From contig NZ_CP044232.1 in the NCBI RefSeq assembly GCF_008727775.1, positions 1,984,001 to 2,048,000 on the forward strand: a stretch of DNA of 64,000 nucleotides, in the 5' to 3' direction. This DNA is from Microbacterium lushaniae. Its GTDB lineage: Bacteria > Actinomycetota > Actinomycetes > Actinomycetales > Microbacteriaceae. The translations under genes were made by a program, and so were the position numbers. Positions 37,981-46,796 of the stretch are shown here, in pieces. Position 1 is the first letter of the stretch, and every line of letters begins with the position of its first letter. The notes beneath the pieces are model-generated. The model saw only the letters and a list, made by a program, of their open reading frames with translations. It had not been told where the DNA came from and searched no databases.

Positions 37981-38025
37981 TCACGCACCGAGCAGCGGAC
38001 CGGCGCGTCAAACCCGTACGGCGGA

Positions 38026-38078
<53 letters not shown>

Positions 38079-38099
38079 GCACGGTAGGCAGGCGCCCGC

Positions 38100-38128
38100 G
38101 CGGGTTCCAACCCGGCTCATCCCCTCCA
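38100..38128 (+). pseudogene. Degenerate 3' end of tRNA-Gly
   Basis: GCGGGTTCcAacCCG followed by TCATCCCCTCCA matches the T-arm, acceptor 3' strand and CCA of the intact tRNA-Gly 270 bp upstream. No 5' half is present. Confidence 0.7.
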
Positions 38129-38251
38129 CCTCCGCACTTTCCGCCGCCGCACCCGCGCCGAACTCCTCAAGAACGGCGCCTACGGGCGCGACTGGGCCGG
38201 TATTTGCCGCCTCCGGGCGCGGATTTGAGGAGTTCGGGACGGCACGCCCGC
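38117..38251. repeat. Direct repeat copy 2
   Basis: Second copy of the unit at 37845-37980. Its inverted arms are perfect: CCGAACTCCTCAA (38158-38170) and TTGAGGAGTTCGG (38225-38237), 54 nt apart, so it could form a cruciform or RNA hairpin. Confidence 0.85.
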
Positions 38252-38326
38252 GAGCGGCGGCACACGGGGTCACGGCACGCGAGCGGCCGTCGGAGCCGCG
38301 AGCCAGAAGCCGGCGGCGGGCTTGGG

Positions 38327-38860
38327 TCAGGCCAGGGCGGCGGCGTGCGTGCGGAGGTGGTCGCGGTAGACGTCGGCGTTGCGGCGGAGGCGAGCGCGCT
38401 CGTCGTCGGTGAGTTCGCGCCGCACCTTGGCCGGAACACCCGCCACCAGGGAGCCGTCGGGGATGACGGTGCCCTCCAGCACGACCGCTCCCCCGGCGAT
38501 CAGGCACCCCGCGCCGATGACGGCGCCGGAGAGGATGACGCTGCCCATGCCGATGAGAGACCCGTCGCCGATGGTGCAGCCGTGGACGACGGCGTTGTGC
38601 CCGACCGAGACGTTCTCCCCGATGCGCACGGGCGAACCGGAATCCACGTGCACCGACACGTTGTCCTGGAGGTTGCTTCCGGCCCCGACGGTGATGGCGG
38701 CGCTGTCGGCGCGCAGGACGGCGTTGTACCAGACGCTCGCCTCCGGGGCGAGGCTCACGGCGCCAACGATGCGGGCACCGGGGGCGACGAAGGCGGTCGG
38801 ATCGATCGACGGGGTCGCGTCGGGGAGGGCGAGAACGGTGGCGTCGGCGGCGATCGTCAT
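38327..38860 (-). CDS. Gamma-class carbonic anhydrase-like hexapeptide protein
   Basis: 177 residues of left-handed beta-helix hexapeptide repeats (PGARIVGAVSLAPEASVWYNAVLRAD...). The three metal-binding histidines of the gamma-CA family, His71, His88 and His93, are conserved with normal spacing. Many homologues lack activity, so enzyme function is not proven. A TAGGCT box 6 nt before ATG 38860 uses the TAG stop of the acyltransferase gene, so it is probably leaderless. Confidence 0.92.
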   Translation of the reverse strand: MTIAADATVLALPDATPSIDPTAFVAPGARIVGAVSLAPEASVWYNAVLRADSAAITVGAGSNLQDNVSVHVDSGSPVRIGENVSVGHNAVVHGCTIGDGSLIGMGSVILSGAVIGAGCLIAGGAVVLEGTVIPDGSLVAGVPAKVRRELTDDERARLRRNADVYRDHLRTHAAALA

Positions 38861-38866
38861 GCCGCG

Positions 38867-38872
38867 AGCCTA
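38867..38872 (-). promoter_or_regulatory. -10 box overlapping the acyltransferase stop codon
   Basis: TAGGCT on the minus strand. Its TAG is the stop of the upstream gene, and it ends 6 nt before the gamma-carbonic-anhydrase ATG. Confidence 0.5.
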
Positions 38873-41011
38873 CTCAGGCCGCGCGAGCGCATCGCGCACC
38901 GCCATGGTCAGCCACGGCGCGAGCGTGTCGGCGAAGGTGACCGTCAGGTGGTCCTGGTCGCGGTACACGTTGGCACCGCCGACCACCGGGGAGCAGGTCT
39001 CCCCCGCGCAGTACACGTCGGTGAAATCCAGGAGCGTCACGCCGTCGGCGCCCTCGGCGGCCGCGCGCACGGGGTCCTCGGCCACCAGCACCTCCGAGCG
39101 CGGGGCGTCGCACTCGGCGGCGTCGCGGATGCGGAGGCACTTGTTGGGATCGGTCTCCCACACGGGATTGTCCACGACCGTGATGACCGGCACCCCGCGA
39201 TCGGTCATCGTCGACCATGCCTCCCGGTAACCGGCCACCGCCGCCTCGAACGAGGAGTCGAACCCGTCTGCGGAGTACGGCGTGGTGGCGATGGCCGCCG
39301 TGAGGACGGCATCCACATCCGAGGCGGCCAGTTCCTCGGCCACCCCCGCGCGCCAGTCGGTGCACGCCTGCCCGAACGCCCCGGGCGTGGACAGGGGTGT
39401 GGCATTCCATGGGCACGCGCCCTTGAAGTACGTGACGAGGCGCCACCCCTCGTCTTGGGCGATCCGCTGGAACGTGGGCAGCAGCTGGTAGGCGTGACTG
39501 TCTCCGACGAGGGCGACGGTGGGGGCATCGGCGGCCTCGGAGCCGAACTCGCACGAGACGACGTCGGCGTTGTTCAGCTGGACGAAGCACTGCTCGTCGG
39601 CTGGTCGGTCAACGCCGGCGAAGCCCGGCGCCGGCAGCACGGTGTCGTTCCACTCCGTCTCGGCGCACTCCTCCGACAGCACGGCGGCCGCGCCGAAGCA
39701 GTCCGGCGGATCCTCCCGCAGCTGCTCGAGCGCCTGCACCCCGTCGCGGTAGGCGGGCGCGTTCACGGCCCACGCCGCGCCCGCGGTGCCGCCCACCAGC
39801 AGCATCGCCGCCAGCGACGACCACAGCGTCACGCGCGCCGGGCGGGAGGTCAGCGCCCGCCAGGAGCGGGTGGGATCCTCCACGAAGCGCTTGGTCAGCC
39901 AAGCCAGGACGAAGCACAGCACCAGCAGCGCGACGCGGTGGTAGATCGTCAGGCCCCAGAACGGCACCGACGGCGCGATCACGATGAGCGGCCAGTGCCA
40001 CAGGTACAGCGAGTACGAGATGTCGCCGACGAACTGCGCCGGGCGCAGCGACAGTATGCGCGTCGGGTACCACCAGCGCTCGGTGTTCGACGCCGCGATC
40101 ACCGCTGCCGCACCGAGGGTGGGAAGAGCGGCGGCGTAGCCGGGGAACGGCGTCTGCCCGTCGAAGCGGAACGCGACGAAGACGAGCGTCAGGATGCCAC
40201 CCCATCCGAGCACGAAGCTCACGACGGGATGCTGCACCCGCAGCAGCGGAACGAGCGCGATCATCGCCCCCACGCCGAACTGCCACATGCGCCCGAAGGT
40301 CACGAAGTAGGCGGGGGCGGGGTCGGTGAGGGTGAACACGACGCAGAAGACGAAGGACGCCGCCGACACGACGCCGAGCACGACGAGCACGGCGCGGCGC
40401 GTGGAGCCGCGGAACCACTTCACCGCGATCCATGCCGCCAGCAGCATGAGCAGCGGCCACATGACGTAGAACTGCTCTTCGAGCGACAGCGACCAGTAGT
40501 GCTGCACCGTCGTGGGCTCGCCGCCGTGCCCGAGGTAGTCGGCGGAGGTGAGAGCGAGGAACCAGTTCTCGACGTAGAACGTGGATGCGACGATCTCCTG
40601 CACCTCGTTCGGCAGAGCCGAGGTCGGGGTGAGGTAGGGCGACATCGCCACCAGCGCGCAGAACAGCAGCACCAGAAGCGACGCAGGCAGCAACCGGCGC
40701 GCGCGGCGCGCCCAGAACTGAGCGAGGCGCACCGTGCCCGTCGCGGTCAGCTCGCGCATGAGGTGCCCCGTGATGAGGAACCCGGAGATGACGAAGAAGA
40801 CGTCGACGCCGACGTAGCCGCCGGGCAGCCGCCCTGGCCAGAAGTGGTAGAGCACGACCAGGAGCACGGCGATCGCGCGCAGACCCTGCACGTGCGGCAG
40901 GAAGCGCGCCGGCTCGGCGTGCTCGGGAGAGCGGCCGGGAGGCAGGCGGCGCCGCAGTCGCGCCGGGTCGCCGAGGTTCTGGGGAGCGGGGAGCGGGTCG
41001 GCGGAAGGCAC
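38870..41011 (-). CDS. Membrane O-acyltransferase with C-terminal SGNH domain (OafA type)
   Basis: About 713 residues. The acyltransferase-3 domain (about 35-390) has HVQGLRAIAVLLVVLYHFWPG and GYVGVDVFFVISGFLITGHL, with 10-11 helices. After a linker, an extracytoplasmic SGNH domain shows the nucleophile GDSHAYQL (about 502) and the Asp/His pair in YRDQDHLT (about 687). Such proteins O-acetylate cell-wall glycans or secondary polymers. The start is uncertain: GTG 41011 is preferred because TACCGT ends 6 nt upstream; GTG 41014 or 41059 are possible. Confidence 0.9.
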   Translation of the reverse strand: MPSADPLPAPQNLGDPARLRRRLPPGRSPEHAEPARFLPHVQGLRAIAVLLVVLYHFWPGRLPGGYVGVDVFFVISGFLITGHLMRELTATGTVRLAQFWARRARRLLPASLLVLLFCALVAMSPYLTPTSALPNEVQEIVASTFYVENWFLALTSADYLGHGGEPTTVQHYWSLSLEEQFYVMWPLLMLLAAWIAVKWFRGSTRRAVLVVLGVVSAASFVFCVVFTLTDPAPAYFVTFGRMWQFGVGAMIALVPLLRVQHPVVSFVLGWGGILTLVFVAFRFDGQTPFPGYAAALPTLGAAAVIAASNTERWWYPTRILSLRPAQFVGDISYSLYLWHWPLIVIAPSVPFWGLTIYHRVALLVLCFVLAWLTKRFVEDPTRSWRALTSRPARVTLWSSLAAMLLVGGTAGAAWAVNAPAYRDGVQALEQLREDPPDCFGAAAVLSEECAETEWNDTVLPAPGFAGVDRPADEQCFVQLNNADVVSCEFGSEAADAPTVALVGDSHAYQLLPTFQRIAQDEGWRLVTYFKGACPWNATPLSTPGAFGQACTDWRAGVAEELAASDVDAVLTAAIATTPYSADGFDSSFEAAVAGYREAWSTMTDRGVPVITVVDNPVWETDPNKCLRIRDAAECDAPRSEVLVAEDPVRAAAEGADGVTLLDFTDVYCAGETCSPVVGGANVYRDQDHLTVTFADTLAPWLTMAVRDALARPE

Positions 41012-41089
41012 CACTCGACGGTAGTCGACGCGGAGCGCGCGGCCGGGATTTCGGCCCACCGACGCCGTGTAAGCCCAGCCTTCGCTTCC

Positions 41090-41117
41090 TTGCGCAATGC
41101 CTCGGCCTGAGTAGCGT
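41090..41117 (+). promoter_or_regulatory. dps promoter
   Basis: -35 TTGCGC (41090-41095) and -10 TAGCGT (41112-41117), 16-nt spacer, with a leader of about 37 nt. Confidence 0.5.
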
Positions 41118-41160
41118 TGTCTTCCTCGGGCATCCCGTGCCCAGTACGGAGGCGAGAATC

Positions 41161-41643
41161 ATGACTCACACGCACACCACGCCGGCCACCGCAGCCGACC
41201 CCACCGTCGCCGCAGCCGCTGCCCAGTTCCTCAGCCCGGTCGTCGCGGGCCTGACCGCCCTGTCGGTCAACGGAAAGCAGGCGCACTGGAACGTGCGCGG
41301 ATCCAGCTTCATCGCGATCCACGAGCTCCTCGACACCGTCGTGGACCACGCCCGCGAGTGGGCTGACGACGCCGCCGAGCGGATCGTCGCACTCGGCCTG
41401 CCCGTGGACGGACGCCTGGCCACCGTCGCCGAGAAGACCTCGTCGGCCGTTCCGGCCGGGTTCACCCCGTGGGAGGACATGGTCCGCGACGTCATCGCCG
41501 ACATCGACGGCGTCCTCACCGACCTGCAGGCGGCCATCGACGGCCTCGACGAGATCGACCTGACCAGTCAGGACGTCGCGATCGCGATCAAGGAGGGCCT
41601 GGAGAAGGACCGCTGGTTCCTCTTCGCCCACCTCGCGGAGTAA
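41161..41643 (+). CDS. dps: Dps family ferritin-like DNA-protection protein
   Basis: 160 residues. Dodecameric mini-ferritin that oxidises and stores iron and can shield DNA. Ferroxidase residues are in VNGKQAHWNVRGSSFIAIHELLDTVVDHAREWADDAAERI, and KDRWFLFAHL ends the fold. The N-terminal tail is short and Thr/His-rich rather than Lys-rich, so DNA binding may be weak. GGAGG lies about 9 nt before ATG 41161. Confidence 0.95.
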   Translation: MTHTHTTPATAADPTVAAAAAQFLSPVVAGLTALSVNGKQAHWNVRGSSFIAIHELLDTVVDHAREWADDAAERIVALGLPVDGRLATVAEKTSSAVPAGFTPWEDMVRDVIADIDGVLTDLQAAIDGLDEIDLTSQDVAIAIKEGLEKDRWFLFAHLAE

Positions 41644-41652
41644 GCATGCCTC

Positions 41653-41685
41653 GACGAAGCCCCCGGTGCTGCCGGGGGCTTCGTC
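41653..41685. terminator. Bidirectional hairpin between dps and the amidohydrolase gene
   Basis: A 14-bp perfect stem GACGAAGCCCCCGG / CCGGGGGCTTCGTC with a 5-nt loop between two convergent genes. U-tracts are short on both strands. Confidence 0.75.
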
Positions 41686-41688
41686 GTG

Positions 41689-43179
41689 TCATCGGGCGTG
41701 GGTGACCCGCCCGGCCACGAGGGTCGCCTGCACCTGCATGGCCCGCAGGCCGGCCTCGTCGGCGGCGCGCGGATCCGATGCGCACAGCGCCAGGTCGGCG
41801 ACCGCGCCCGGTTCGATCCGCGACGCGGCGCGGGAGCCTCCGGCGGTGGATGCGGCGAGGGCGACGCCCAGCGGGAGCCGCTCGTGCGGCTGCCACGGGT
41901 CTCGCCCGCCCCGCGTGCGGAACACCGCCCCGGCCATCGCCGCCCACGGGTCCAGCGGGGTGACCGGAGCGTCCGACCCCAGCAGGAGGTTCGCCCCCGC
42001 GTCGGCGAGCGACCTCAGCGGATAGGGCTGCGCCGTCTGGTGTGCCCATACGGTGTCCACGAGGTCGCGGTCATCCAGTGCGTGCTCGGGTTGCACGCTC
42101 GCGGCCACCCCCAGACGAGCGAAGCGCGGGATGTCGGCATGGCGCACGAGCTGGGCGTGCTCGATCGAGCCGTGCGCGCCCGTCATGGCGAACGCGTCGA
42201 GAGCCGCGGTGTTGGCGACGTCGCCGATGGCGTGCACGGCGCAGCCCAGACCCGCCGCCGTCGCGCGCGTCATGAGCTCGAGCAGCCTCTCCGGCCCGAC
42301 GGTGAGCATGCCGTTTCCCCCGTCGTCGCCGTAGGCGTGCGAGCACGCCGCCGTGCGGGTGCCCAGCGAGCCGTCGGTGATGACCTTGAGTCCCCGCACC
42401 CGGACGAGGCCTGCGGGGTCGCCGTGCACGGGATCGCCCGTGCGCAGGCCGGCCGCGATCGCGAGGTCGAGGTGCTCGGGGTAGATCCCGTACTCGATGC
42501 GCAGCAGGTCGAAGCCGTCGCCCACGCGGCGCTGCCACGCGTCGTGGTTCCATGCCATGTCCAGGTCGACGATGCCGACCACCCCGCGTGCGGCCGCCGC
42601 GCGCGCGAACGCACTCACCCGCCGGTCGCCGGCGGCGGCATCCACCGCGTTCAGGCGGCGGGAGATCTCGAACGCGTCCGCCTCGCGCAGCACGCCGTCG
42701 GCGGGGGCGGGGAAGCCTTCGCGGCGCAGCGCGGCGGAATTCAGCCACACGCTGTGCACGTCGGCGTTGATGAGGTAGGTCGGCACCTCGCCGGTGGCCC
42801 GGTCCAGCGCGTCCCGGCTCGGCCGGTCGGCCCAGAACGCGTCCCGGAAGCCCGTGCCCACCCGCCGGTCGTCGACGGGCGCCACCGACCCCATGACCGC
42901 CGCCGCCTCGGCAGCGGATGCGGCGTGCCCGAGGGGCACGCGCTCGCCGGCGAGCGCGGCCTGGAGCATGTGCACGTGGTGATCCCACAGCCCCGGCACG
43001 ATCCATCCCCCGTCGGCGTCGAGCACCTCTCCGACCGCGCGCAGCGCTCCGGTCGGGGCGATGTCGGCGATGCGGCCGTCCGCGAGGAGGATGTCGACCG
43101 GGCCGTCGTCGGGGAGCAGTTCGCTGCCCTCACCGGCGATCCGAGCCGCGCGGATCGTCCCGACGCGCGTCCCGATCAT
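41689..43179 (-). CDS. Amidohydrolase (YtcJ-like)
   Basis: 496 residues. Metal-dependent hydrolase: the HxH motif is in GLWDHHVHM, further ligands in VDLDMAWNHDAW, KVITDGSLGTRTAACSHAY, HAIGDVANTAALDAF and LLLGSDAPVTPLDPW. The architecture matches the YtcJ group; substrate unknown. ATG 43179 overlaps the stop of the PaiB-like gene (ATGA), so the two form an operon. Confidence 0.9.
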   Translation of the reverse strand: MIGTRVGTIRAARIAGEGSELLPDDGPVDILLADGRIADIAPTGALRAVGEVLDADGGWIVPGLWDHHVHMLQAALAGERVPLGHAASAAEAAAVMGSVAPVDDRRVGTGFRDAFWADRPSRDALDRATGEVPTYLINADVHSVWLNSAALRREGFPAPADGVLREADAFEISRRLNAVDAAAGDRRVSAFARAAAARGVVGIVDLDMAWNHDAWQRRVGDGFDLLRIEYGIYPEHLDLAIAAGLRTGDPVHGDPAGLVRVRGLKVITDGSLGTRTAACSHAYGDDGGNGMLTVGPERLLELMTRATAAGLGCAVHAIGDVANTAALDAFAMTGAHGSIEHAQLVRHADIPRFARLGVAASVQPEHALDDRDLVDTVWAHQTAQPYPLRSLADAGANLLLGSDAPVTPLDPWAAMAGAVFRTRGGRDPWQPHERLPLGVALAASTAGGSRAASRIEPGAVADLALCASDPRAADEAGLRAMQVQATLVAGRVTHAR

Positions 43180-43811
43180 GCGCGCCGCCGCGCGTCGGCC
43201 GCCCTCTGCATCTCCGCCGCCAGCAGCGGCTGCGCGTACGGACCGTCGCCGGACAGTTCGGCGATGATGGTCTCGACGACTTCGGGGTCCTTGTTCTGGC
43301 TCAGCTTGCGCTTGGCCACGACGCGCGAGGGGGTCAGGCGGAAACCCACCGTGCCTTTCTCCAGCCGCTCCACGAACGTCGCGTCGTTGGGTCGTTCCCA
43401 CAGCTGCCGCGGCTGGGGCAGGGCGCTTTCGAAGCGCGCGACGAGGCGGTCGAGCACCCGCAGGTTCTCCTCCGGCGTGAGCAGCTCGGGCACCCCGGTC
43501 AGGTGCGCGGAGAAGAAGTTCCAGGTGGGCACGGATGCCGCGTCGCCGTACCAGCCCGGGGAGATGTACCCGTGCGGCCCCTGCACGACCACGAGCAGCT
43601 CCCGCTGACCCAGCCCGTGGATGAGGTCGTCGGGCTTGCCGACGTGCCCCACGATGGTGAGGTCGTCGCGGTCGTCATCCAGCAGCACGGCGTAGTGCGA
43701 GGCGACCAGACCGTCCTCGGTCGCGCTGACGAGCGTGACCCACGGGTTCTCCTCCACCAGCCGCCGCAGTTCGCCCATGTCGGTGACCGCGAAGCTCGGG
43801 TTCTGTCGCAT
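43176..43811 (-). CDS. FMN-binding (PaiB-like) protein
   Basis: 211 residues. PaiB/FMN-binding split-barrel family: RQNPSFAVTDMGELRRLVEENPWVTLVS, SHYAVLLDDD, GHVGKPDDLI, HGYISPGWYGDAASVPTWNF and GFRLTPSRVVAKRKLSQNK. Homologues are annotated as negative transcriptional regulators but are more likely flavin-binding enzymes or sensors. A TAGGCT box lies 7 nt before ATG 43811, with no SD, suggesting a leaderless mRNA. Confidence 0.9.
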   Translation of the reverse strand: MRQNPSFAVTDMGELRRLVEENPWVTLVSATEDGLVASHYAVLLDDDRDDLTIVGHVGKPDDLIHGLGQRELLVVVQGPHGYISPGWYGDAASVPTWNFFSAHLTGVPELLTPEENLRVLDRLVARFESALPQPRQLWERPNDATFVERLEKGTVGFRLTPSRVVAKRKLSQNKDPEVVETIIAELSGDGPYAQPLLAAEMQRAADARRRA

Positions 43812-43925
43812 GGACGCAAGCCTATTGCCGCGGGAGAGCCCGGCGCCGGTGCGCTCGGCCGGGCGCCCCGCCACGGCGGGACGGACGGAGCCGACCCGAT
43901 GCCGCGGACCCTCCGATCGCGGCGA

Positions 43926-44924
43926 TCACCGCTGGCAGGAGGGGCACCAGTAGAGGTTCCGCCCCGCGGCCTCCTCGACGACGATCTCCGTCCCGCACAC
44001 CCGACAGGGCAGCCCCGCGCGGTGGTAGACCCAATGACGATCGTCACGGCTGGCCATCGCCCGCCGGTAGGCGTCGGGATCCAGATCGTCCATGGTCATC
44101 ATCTGACCGATGTCGACGCCGATCGTCAGCAGCCGGGCCCAGTCGCGCCACAGCCCACGGACGAGCTCTTCGGGGACATCGCGCCCCGGCGTATGCGGGT
44201 TCAGGCGCGCGCGGAACAGCAGCTCCGCGCGGTAGACGTTGCCGATGCCGCTCACGACGGACTGATCCATCAGGAGCAGGCCGATCGCCGTTGCGCGGCG
44301 CCGCACCGCGGCCACGAAACGCTCCTCCCCCGCCTCCGTGCCGTCCACGAGCGGATCGGGCCCCAGCTTCGCGATCGTCGCGGCGACCTCGTCCGGGGTC
44401 TGCAGCACGCACGCGGTCGGGCCGCGCAGGTCGGCGCACGTGACGTCGGTGAGCAGGCGCAGGCGCACCTGCCCCACCACCGGCGGCGGCCACTCCAGCT
44501 CTTCCTGAAGCCCCGTGGTCTGCTCCGACATGCGCACGCGCCCGCGCGCCCTGCGGGGGGCGCCGATGGACGACAGCGAGTTCTCGCCGGCGGCATCCAG
44601 GATCGGCTCGGCGCCGAGGTCGGTGCCGCGCTGGTTGGTCTGCCCCATGCGACCGTTCGCCGCAGCGATCGTGGGGTCGACGAGGATCTCGCCTGCGAAG
44701 TCCCACGCACCGTACAGGCCCAGGTGCACCCGCAGCCACAGGTCATCGTCGAACTCGAGGAACATCTGCTTGCCCACCGCCCGCACAGAGGTCGCTGCGC
44801 GCCCGGAGATCAACTCGGCACCCTCGGCGAACCGGCCCTGCGGACTGGATGCGGCGAGCGGGCGTCCTACGAAGTTGCGGTCGAACTGGCGGGCGATGCG
44901 ATGGACGGAGTGCCCTTCGGGCAT
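43926..44924 (-). CDS. Fpg/Nei-family DNA glycosylase (endonuclease VIII-like)
   Basis: 332 residues. Base-excision repair glycosylase/AP lyase. The N-terminus PEGHSVHRIARQ supplies the nucleophile Pro2 (after Met removal) and Glu3; Lys in VGKQMFLEF is the conserved beta-hairpin lysine. LLLMDQSVVSGIGNVYRAELLFRARLNP is the H2TH region. A zinc finger ends the chain (Cys307, Cys310, Cys327, Cys330). The PEGHS rather than PELPE start indicates the actinobacterial Nei group. It overlaps rpiB by one base (TGATG). Confidence 0.94.
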   Translation of the reverse strand: MPEGHSVHRIARQFDRNFVGRPLAASSPQGRFAEGAELISGRAATSVRAVGKQMFLEFDDDLWLRVHLGLYGAWDFAGEILVDPTIAAANGRMGQTNQRGTDLGAEPILDAAGENSLSSIGAPRRARGRVRMSEQTTGLQEELEWPPPVVGQVRLRLLTDVTCADLRGPTACVLQTPDEVAATIAKLGPDPLVDGTEAGEERFVAAVRRRATAIGLLLMDQSVVSGIGNVYRAELLFRARLNPHTPGRDVPEELVRGLWRDWARLLTIGVDIGQMMTMDDLDPDAYRRAMASRDDRHWVYHRAGLPCRVCGTEIVVEEAAGRNLYWCPSCQR

Positions 44925-45466
44925 CAGCCCGCCTCGGGGTCGAACCCGTCGCCGTCGGCGAGCACGGCGGGCCCGGCGGCCCCGGCCCGCGGGTCGGGCT
45001 CCAGCGCCCCGTCGATTTCGAACGCCGCGATCTGGGCGATGCGGCGGGAATGCCGCTCCTCACCGGAGAACGGCGTCGCGACGAAGCGGTCGATGAAGGC
45101 GGACGCCTCGTCGAACGTGTGCTGGCGGGCGCCGATCGCGATCACGTTGGCGTCGTTGTGCTCGCGGGCGAGCTCGGCGGTGGCGATGCTCCACACCAGG
45201 GCGGCGCGCACGCCGCGCACCTTGTTCGCCGCGATCTGCTCGCCGTTGCCGGAGCCGCCGAAGACGACGCCGAGGGCCTCGATGCCATCCTCCTGATCGC
45301 GCACGACCGCCTGGGCCGCGCGGATGCAGAAGGCCGGATAGTCATCGAGGGCGTCGTAGTCGACCGGACCGTGGTCGATGACTTCGTGCCCCTGCGCAGC
45401 AAGGTGATGCTGCAGCTGCGTCGAGAAATCCAGGCCCGCGTGGTCGGTGGCGATGTGGATGCGCAT
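44924..45466 (-). CDS. rpiB: Ribose-5-phosphate isomerase B
   Basis: 180 residues. It interconverts ribose-5-phosphate and ribulose-5-phosphate. MRIHIATDHAGLDFSTQL opens the fold. The active-site loop is FGGSGNGEQIAANKV, in which Glu replaces the catalytic Cys of E. coli RpiB, as in the mycobacterial enzyme. ATG 45466 is chosen because TAGGAT lies 7 nt upstream; an ATG at 45475 falls inside that box. Confidence 0.95.
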   Translation of the reverse strand: MRIHIATDHAGLDFSTQLQHHLAAQGHEVIDHGPVDYDALDDYPAFCIRAAQAVVRDQEDGIEALGVVFGGSGNGEQIAANKVRGVRAALVWSIATAELAREHNDANVIAIGARQHTFDEASAFIDRFVATPFSGEERHSRRIAQIAAFEIDGALEPDPRAGAAGPAVLADGDGFDPEAG

Positions 45467-45473
45467 GACTGTC

Positions 45474-45479
45474 ATCCTA
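45474..45479 (-). promoter_or_regulatory. -10 box overlapping the hemH stop codon
   Basis: TAGGAT on the minus strand. Its TAG is the hemH stop and it ends 7 nt before the rpiB ATG. Confidence 0.5.
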
Positions 45480-46667
45480 GGGAGCCACACCGGCGGCGGC
45501 GGGCTTGAACCCGGCCCGCACGTTCTCGCAGCAGCCCGGCCGGCAGACGTCGAACCACGGTCCCAGGGCTGTGGCGTGCGGGCGTTCGGCGGCCGGGGTC
45601 CCCCGCAGCCGCTCCTCGATGAGGTCGACGAGTCCCGATACGTACGCCGGATCCACGCCGGGCGTGGGAGTGCGCACTGCGCGCAGCCCCGCCTCGGCCG
45701 CCGCCTCCATCGCTTCGGTGTCCAGGTCCCACAGAACCTCCATGTGGTCACTGACGAATCCCAGCGGCACGATCGCGACCGCCTCGACGCCCTCGGCGGG
45801 AAGGCCGGCGATCACGTCGTTGACGTCGGGTTCCAGCCACGGCTGCTGCGGCGGCCCCGACCGGGACTGGTAGACGAGCTGCCACGCGACGTCGGCGACG
45901 GATTCGGCGAGTTCGGCCATCACCAGTTCGGCGACCGCGCGGTGCTGGGCCGCGTACGCGCCGCCCTCCCCGAGCTCCAGATCGCGCGGGCCGGAGCGCT
46001 CGGCATCGGCGAGCGGAATCGAGTGGGTCGAGAAGAGCACCCGGATCGCCTCGGGCGCGATGCCCTCGGCAAGGAATGCGGTGACCGCCGCGCGCACCCC
46101 TTCCACGAACGTCGTGACGAAACCCGGGTGGTCGAAGAACTGGCGCACCTTGTCGATCGTCACGGTCTCACCCAGCCCGGTCGACTCCAGCACCCGCGCG
46201 AAGTCCTCGCGATACTGGCGGCAGCTGGAGAAGGAGCTGTACGCGCTGGTGGCGATCGCCAGGAGGGTGGTATCGCCGGCGGACGCAGCATCCTGCACGG
46301 CCTCTTCGAGATAGGGCGACCAGTTGCGGTTGCCCCAGTACACCGGCAGCCCCAGACCCCGGCGCTCGATCTCCGCCTCCAGCGCCGCCTTCAGGGCACG
46401 GTTCTGCGCGTTGATCGGGCTCACCCCGTCGAAGTGGCGGTAATGGTGCGCGACCTCCTCCAGGCGCTCATCGGGGATGCCGCGCCCCCGGGTGACGTTG
46501 CGCAGGAAGGGGATGACGTCGTCCTGCCCCTCCGGGCCGCCGAAGCCGGCGAGGAGGATCGCGTCGTACGCGACGGGTTCTTCGATCCACGGCAACCCCG
46601 AACGCGCGGCTGCGCTGGCGTAGGGGACGGGGTCGGATGCGGGGGGCTGGGGGGCTTGTGGCGGCAC
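45477..46667 (-). CDS. hemH: Coproporphyrin ferrochelatase
   Basis: 396 residues. It inserts ferrous iron into coproporphyrin III in the actinobacterial haem route (also called CpfC). Core motifs: AILLAGFGGPEGQDDVIPFLRNVTRG, YWGNRNWSPYLEEAV, FSTHSIPLADA with the catalytic His, and YQSRSGPPQQPWLEPDV. C-terminal cysteines in WFDVCRPGCCENVRAGF together with SSCRQY match the [2Fe-2S] cluster ligands of actinobacterial enzymes. The GTG start at 46667 is tentative; an N-terminal tail of about 30 residues precedes the fold. Confidence 0.94.
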   Translation of the reverse strand: MPPQAPQPPASDPVPYASAAARSGLPWIEEPVAYDAILLAGFGGPEGQDDVIPFLRNVTRGRGIPDERLEEVAHHYRHFDGVSPINAQNRALKAALEAEIERRGLGLPVYWGNRNWSPYLEEAVQDAASAGDTTLLAIATSAYSSFSSCRQYREDFARVLESTGLGETVTIDKVRQFFDHPGFVTTFVEGVRAAVTAFLAEGIAPEAIRVLFSTHSIPLADAERSGPRDLELGEGGAYAAQHRAVAELVMAELAESVADVAWQLVYQSRSGPPQQPWLEPDVNDVIAGLPAEGVEAVAIVPLGFVSDHMEVLWDLDTEAMEAAAEAGLRAVRTPTPGVDPAYVSGLVDLIEERLRGTPAAERPHATALGPWFDVCRPGCCENVRAGFKPAAAGVAP

Positions 46668-46723
46668 CCCTCCATCCTCTCACCGCCCCCGCACCCGCTC
46701 TCCGTTCCCGGGGACCCCGGCGC

Positions 46724-46729
46724 TAGGCT
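46724..46729 (+). promoter_or_regulatory. -10 box for pepN
   Basis: TAGGCT, about 67 nt before the start codon. Confidence 0.4.
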
Positions 46730-46796
46730 GTTACGGTTGCCGCCGGCGCCAGCAGCGCCTCGCGACATCCCGCCTCTTACCCCTGGGAGCATGCAC

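Noticed and set aside
38204-41110. 968-codon plus-strand frame through the acyltransferase region
   Set aside because: Arg/Gly/His-rich with no domain; the opposite strand has a full OafA-type acyltransferase with all motifs.
43812-43925. Small gene or terminator between the PaiB-like and Nei-like genes
   Set aside because: Only short GC-rich repeats; no frame with SD and no convincing stem.
45447-46796. Upstream extension of the pepN frame
   Set aside because: It runs antisense through hemH; the conserved aminopeptidase starts at 46797 with a good SD.
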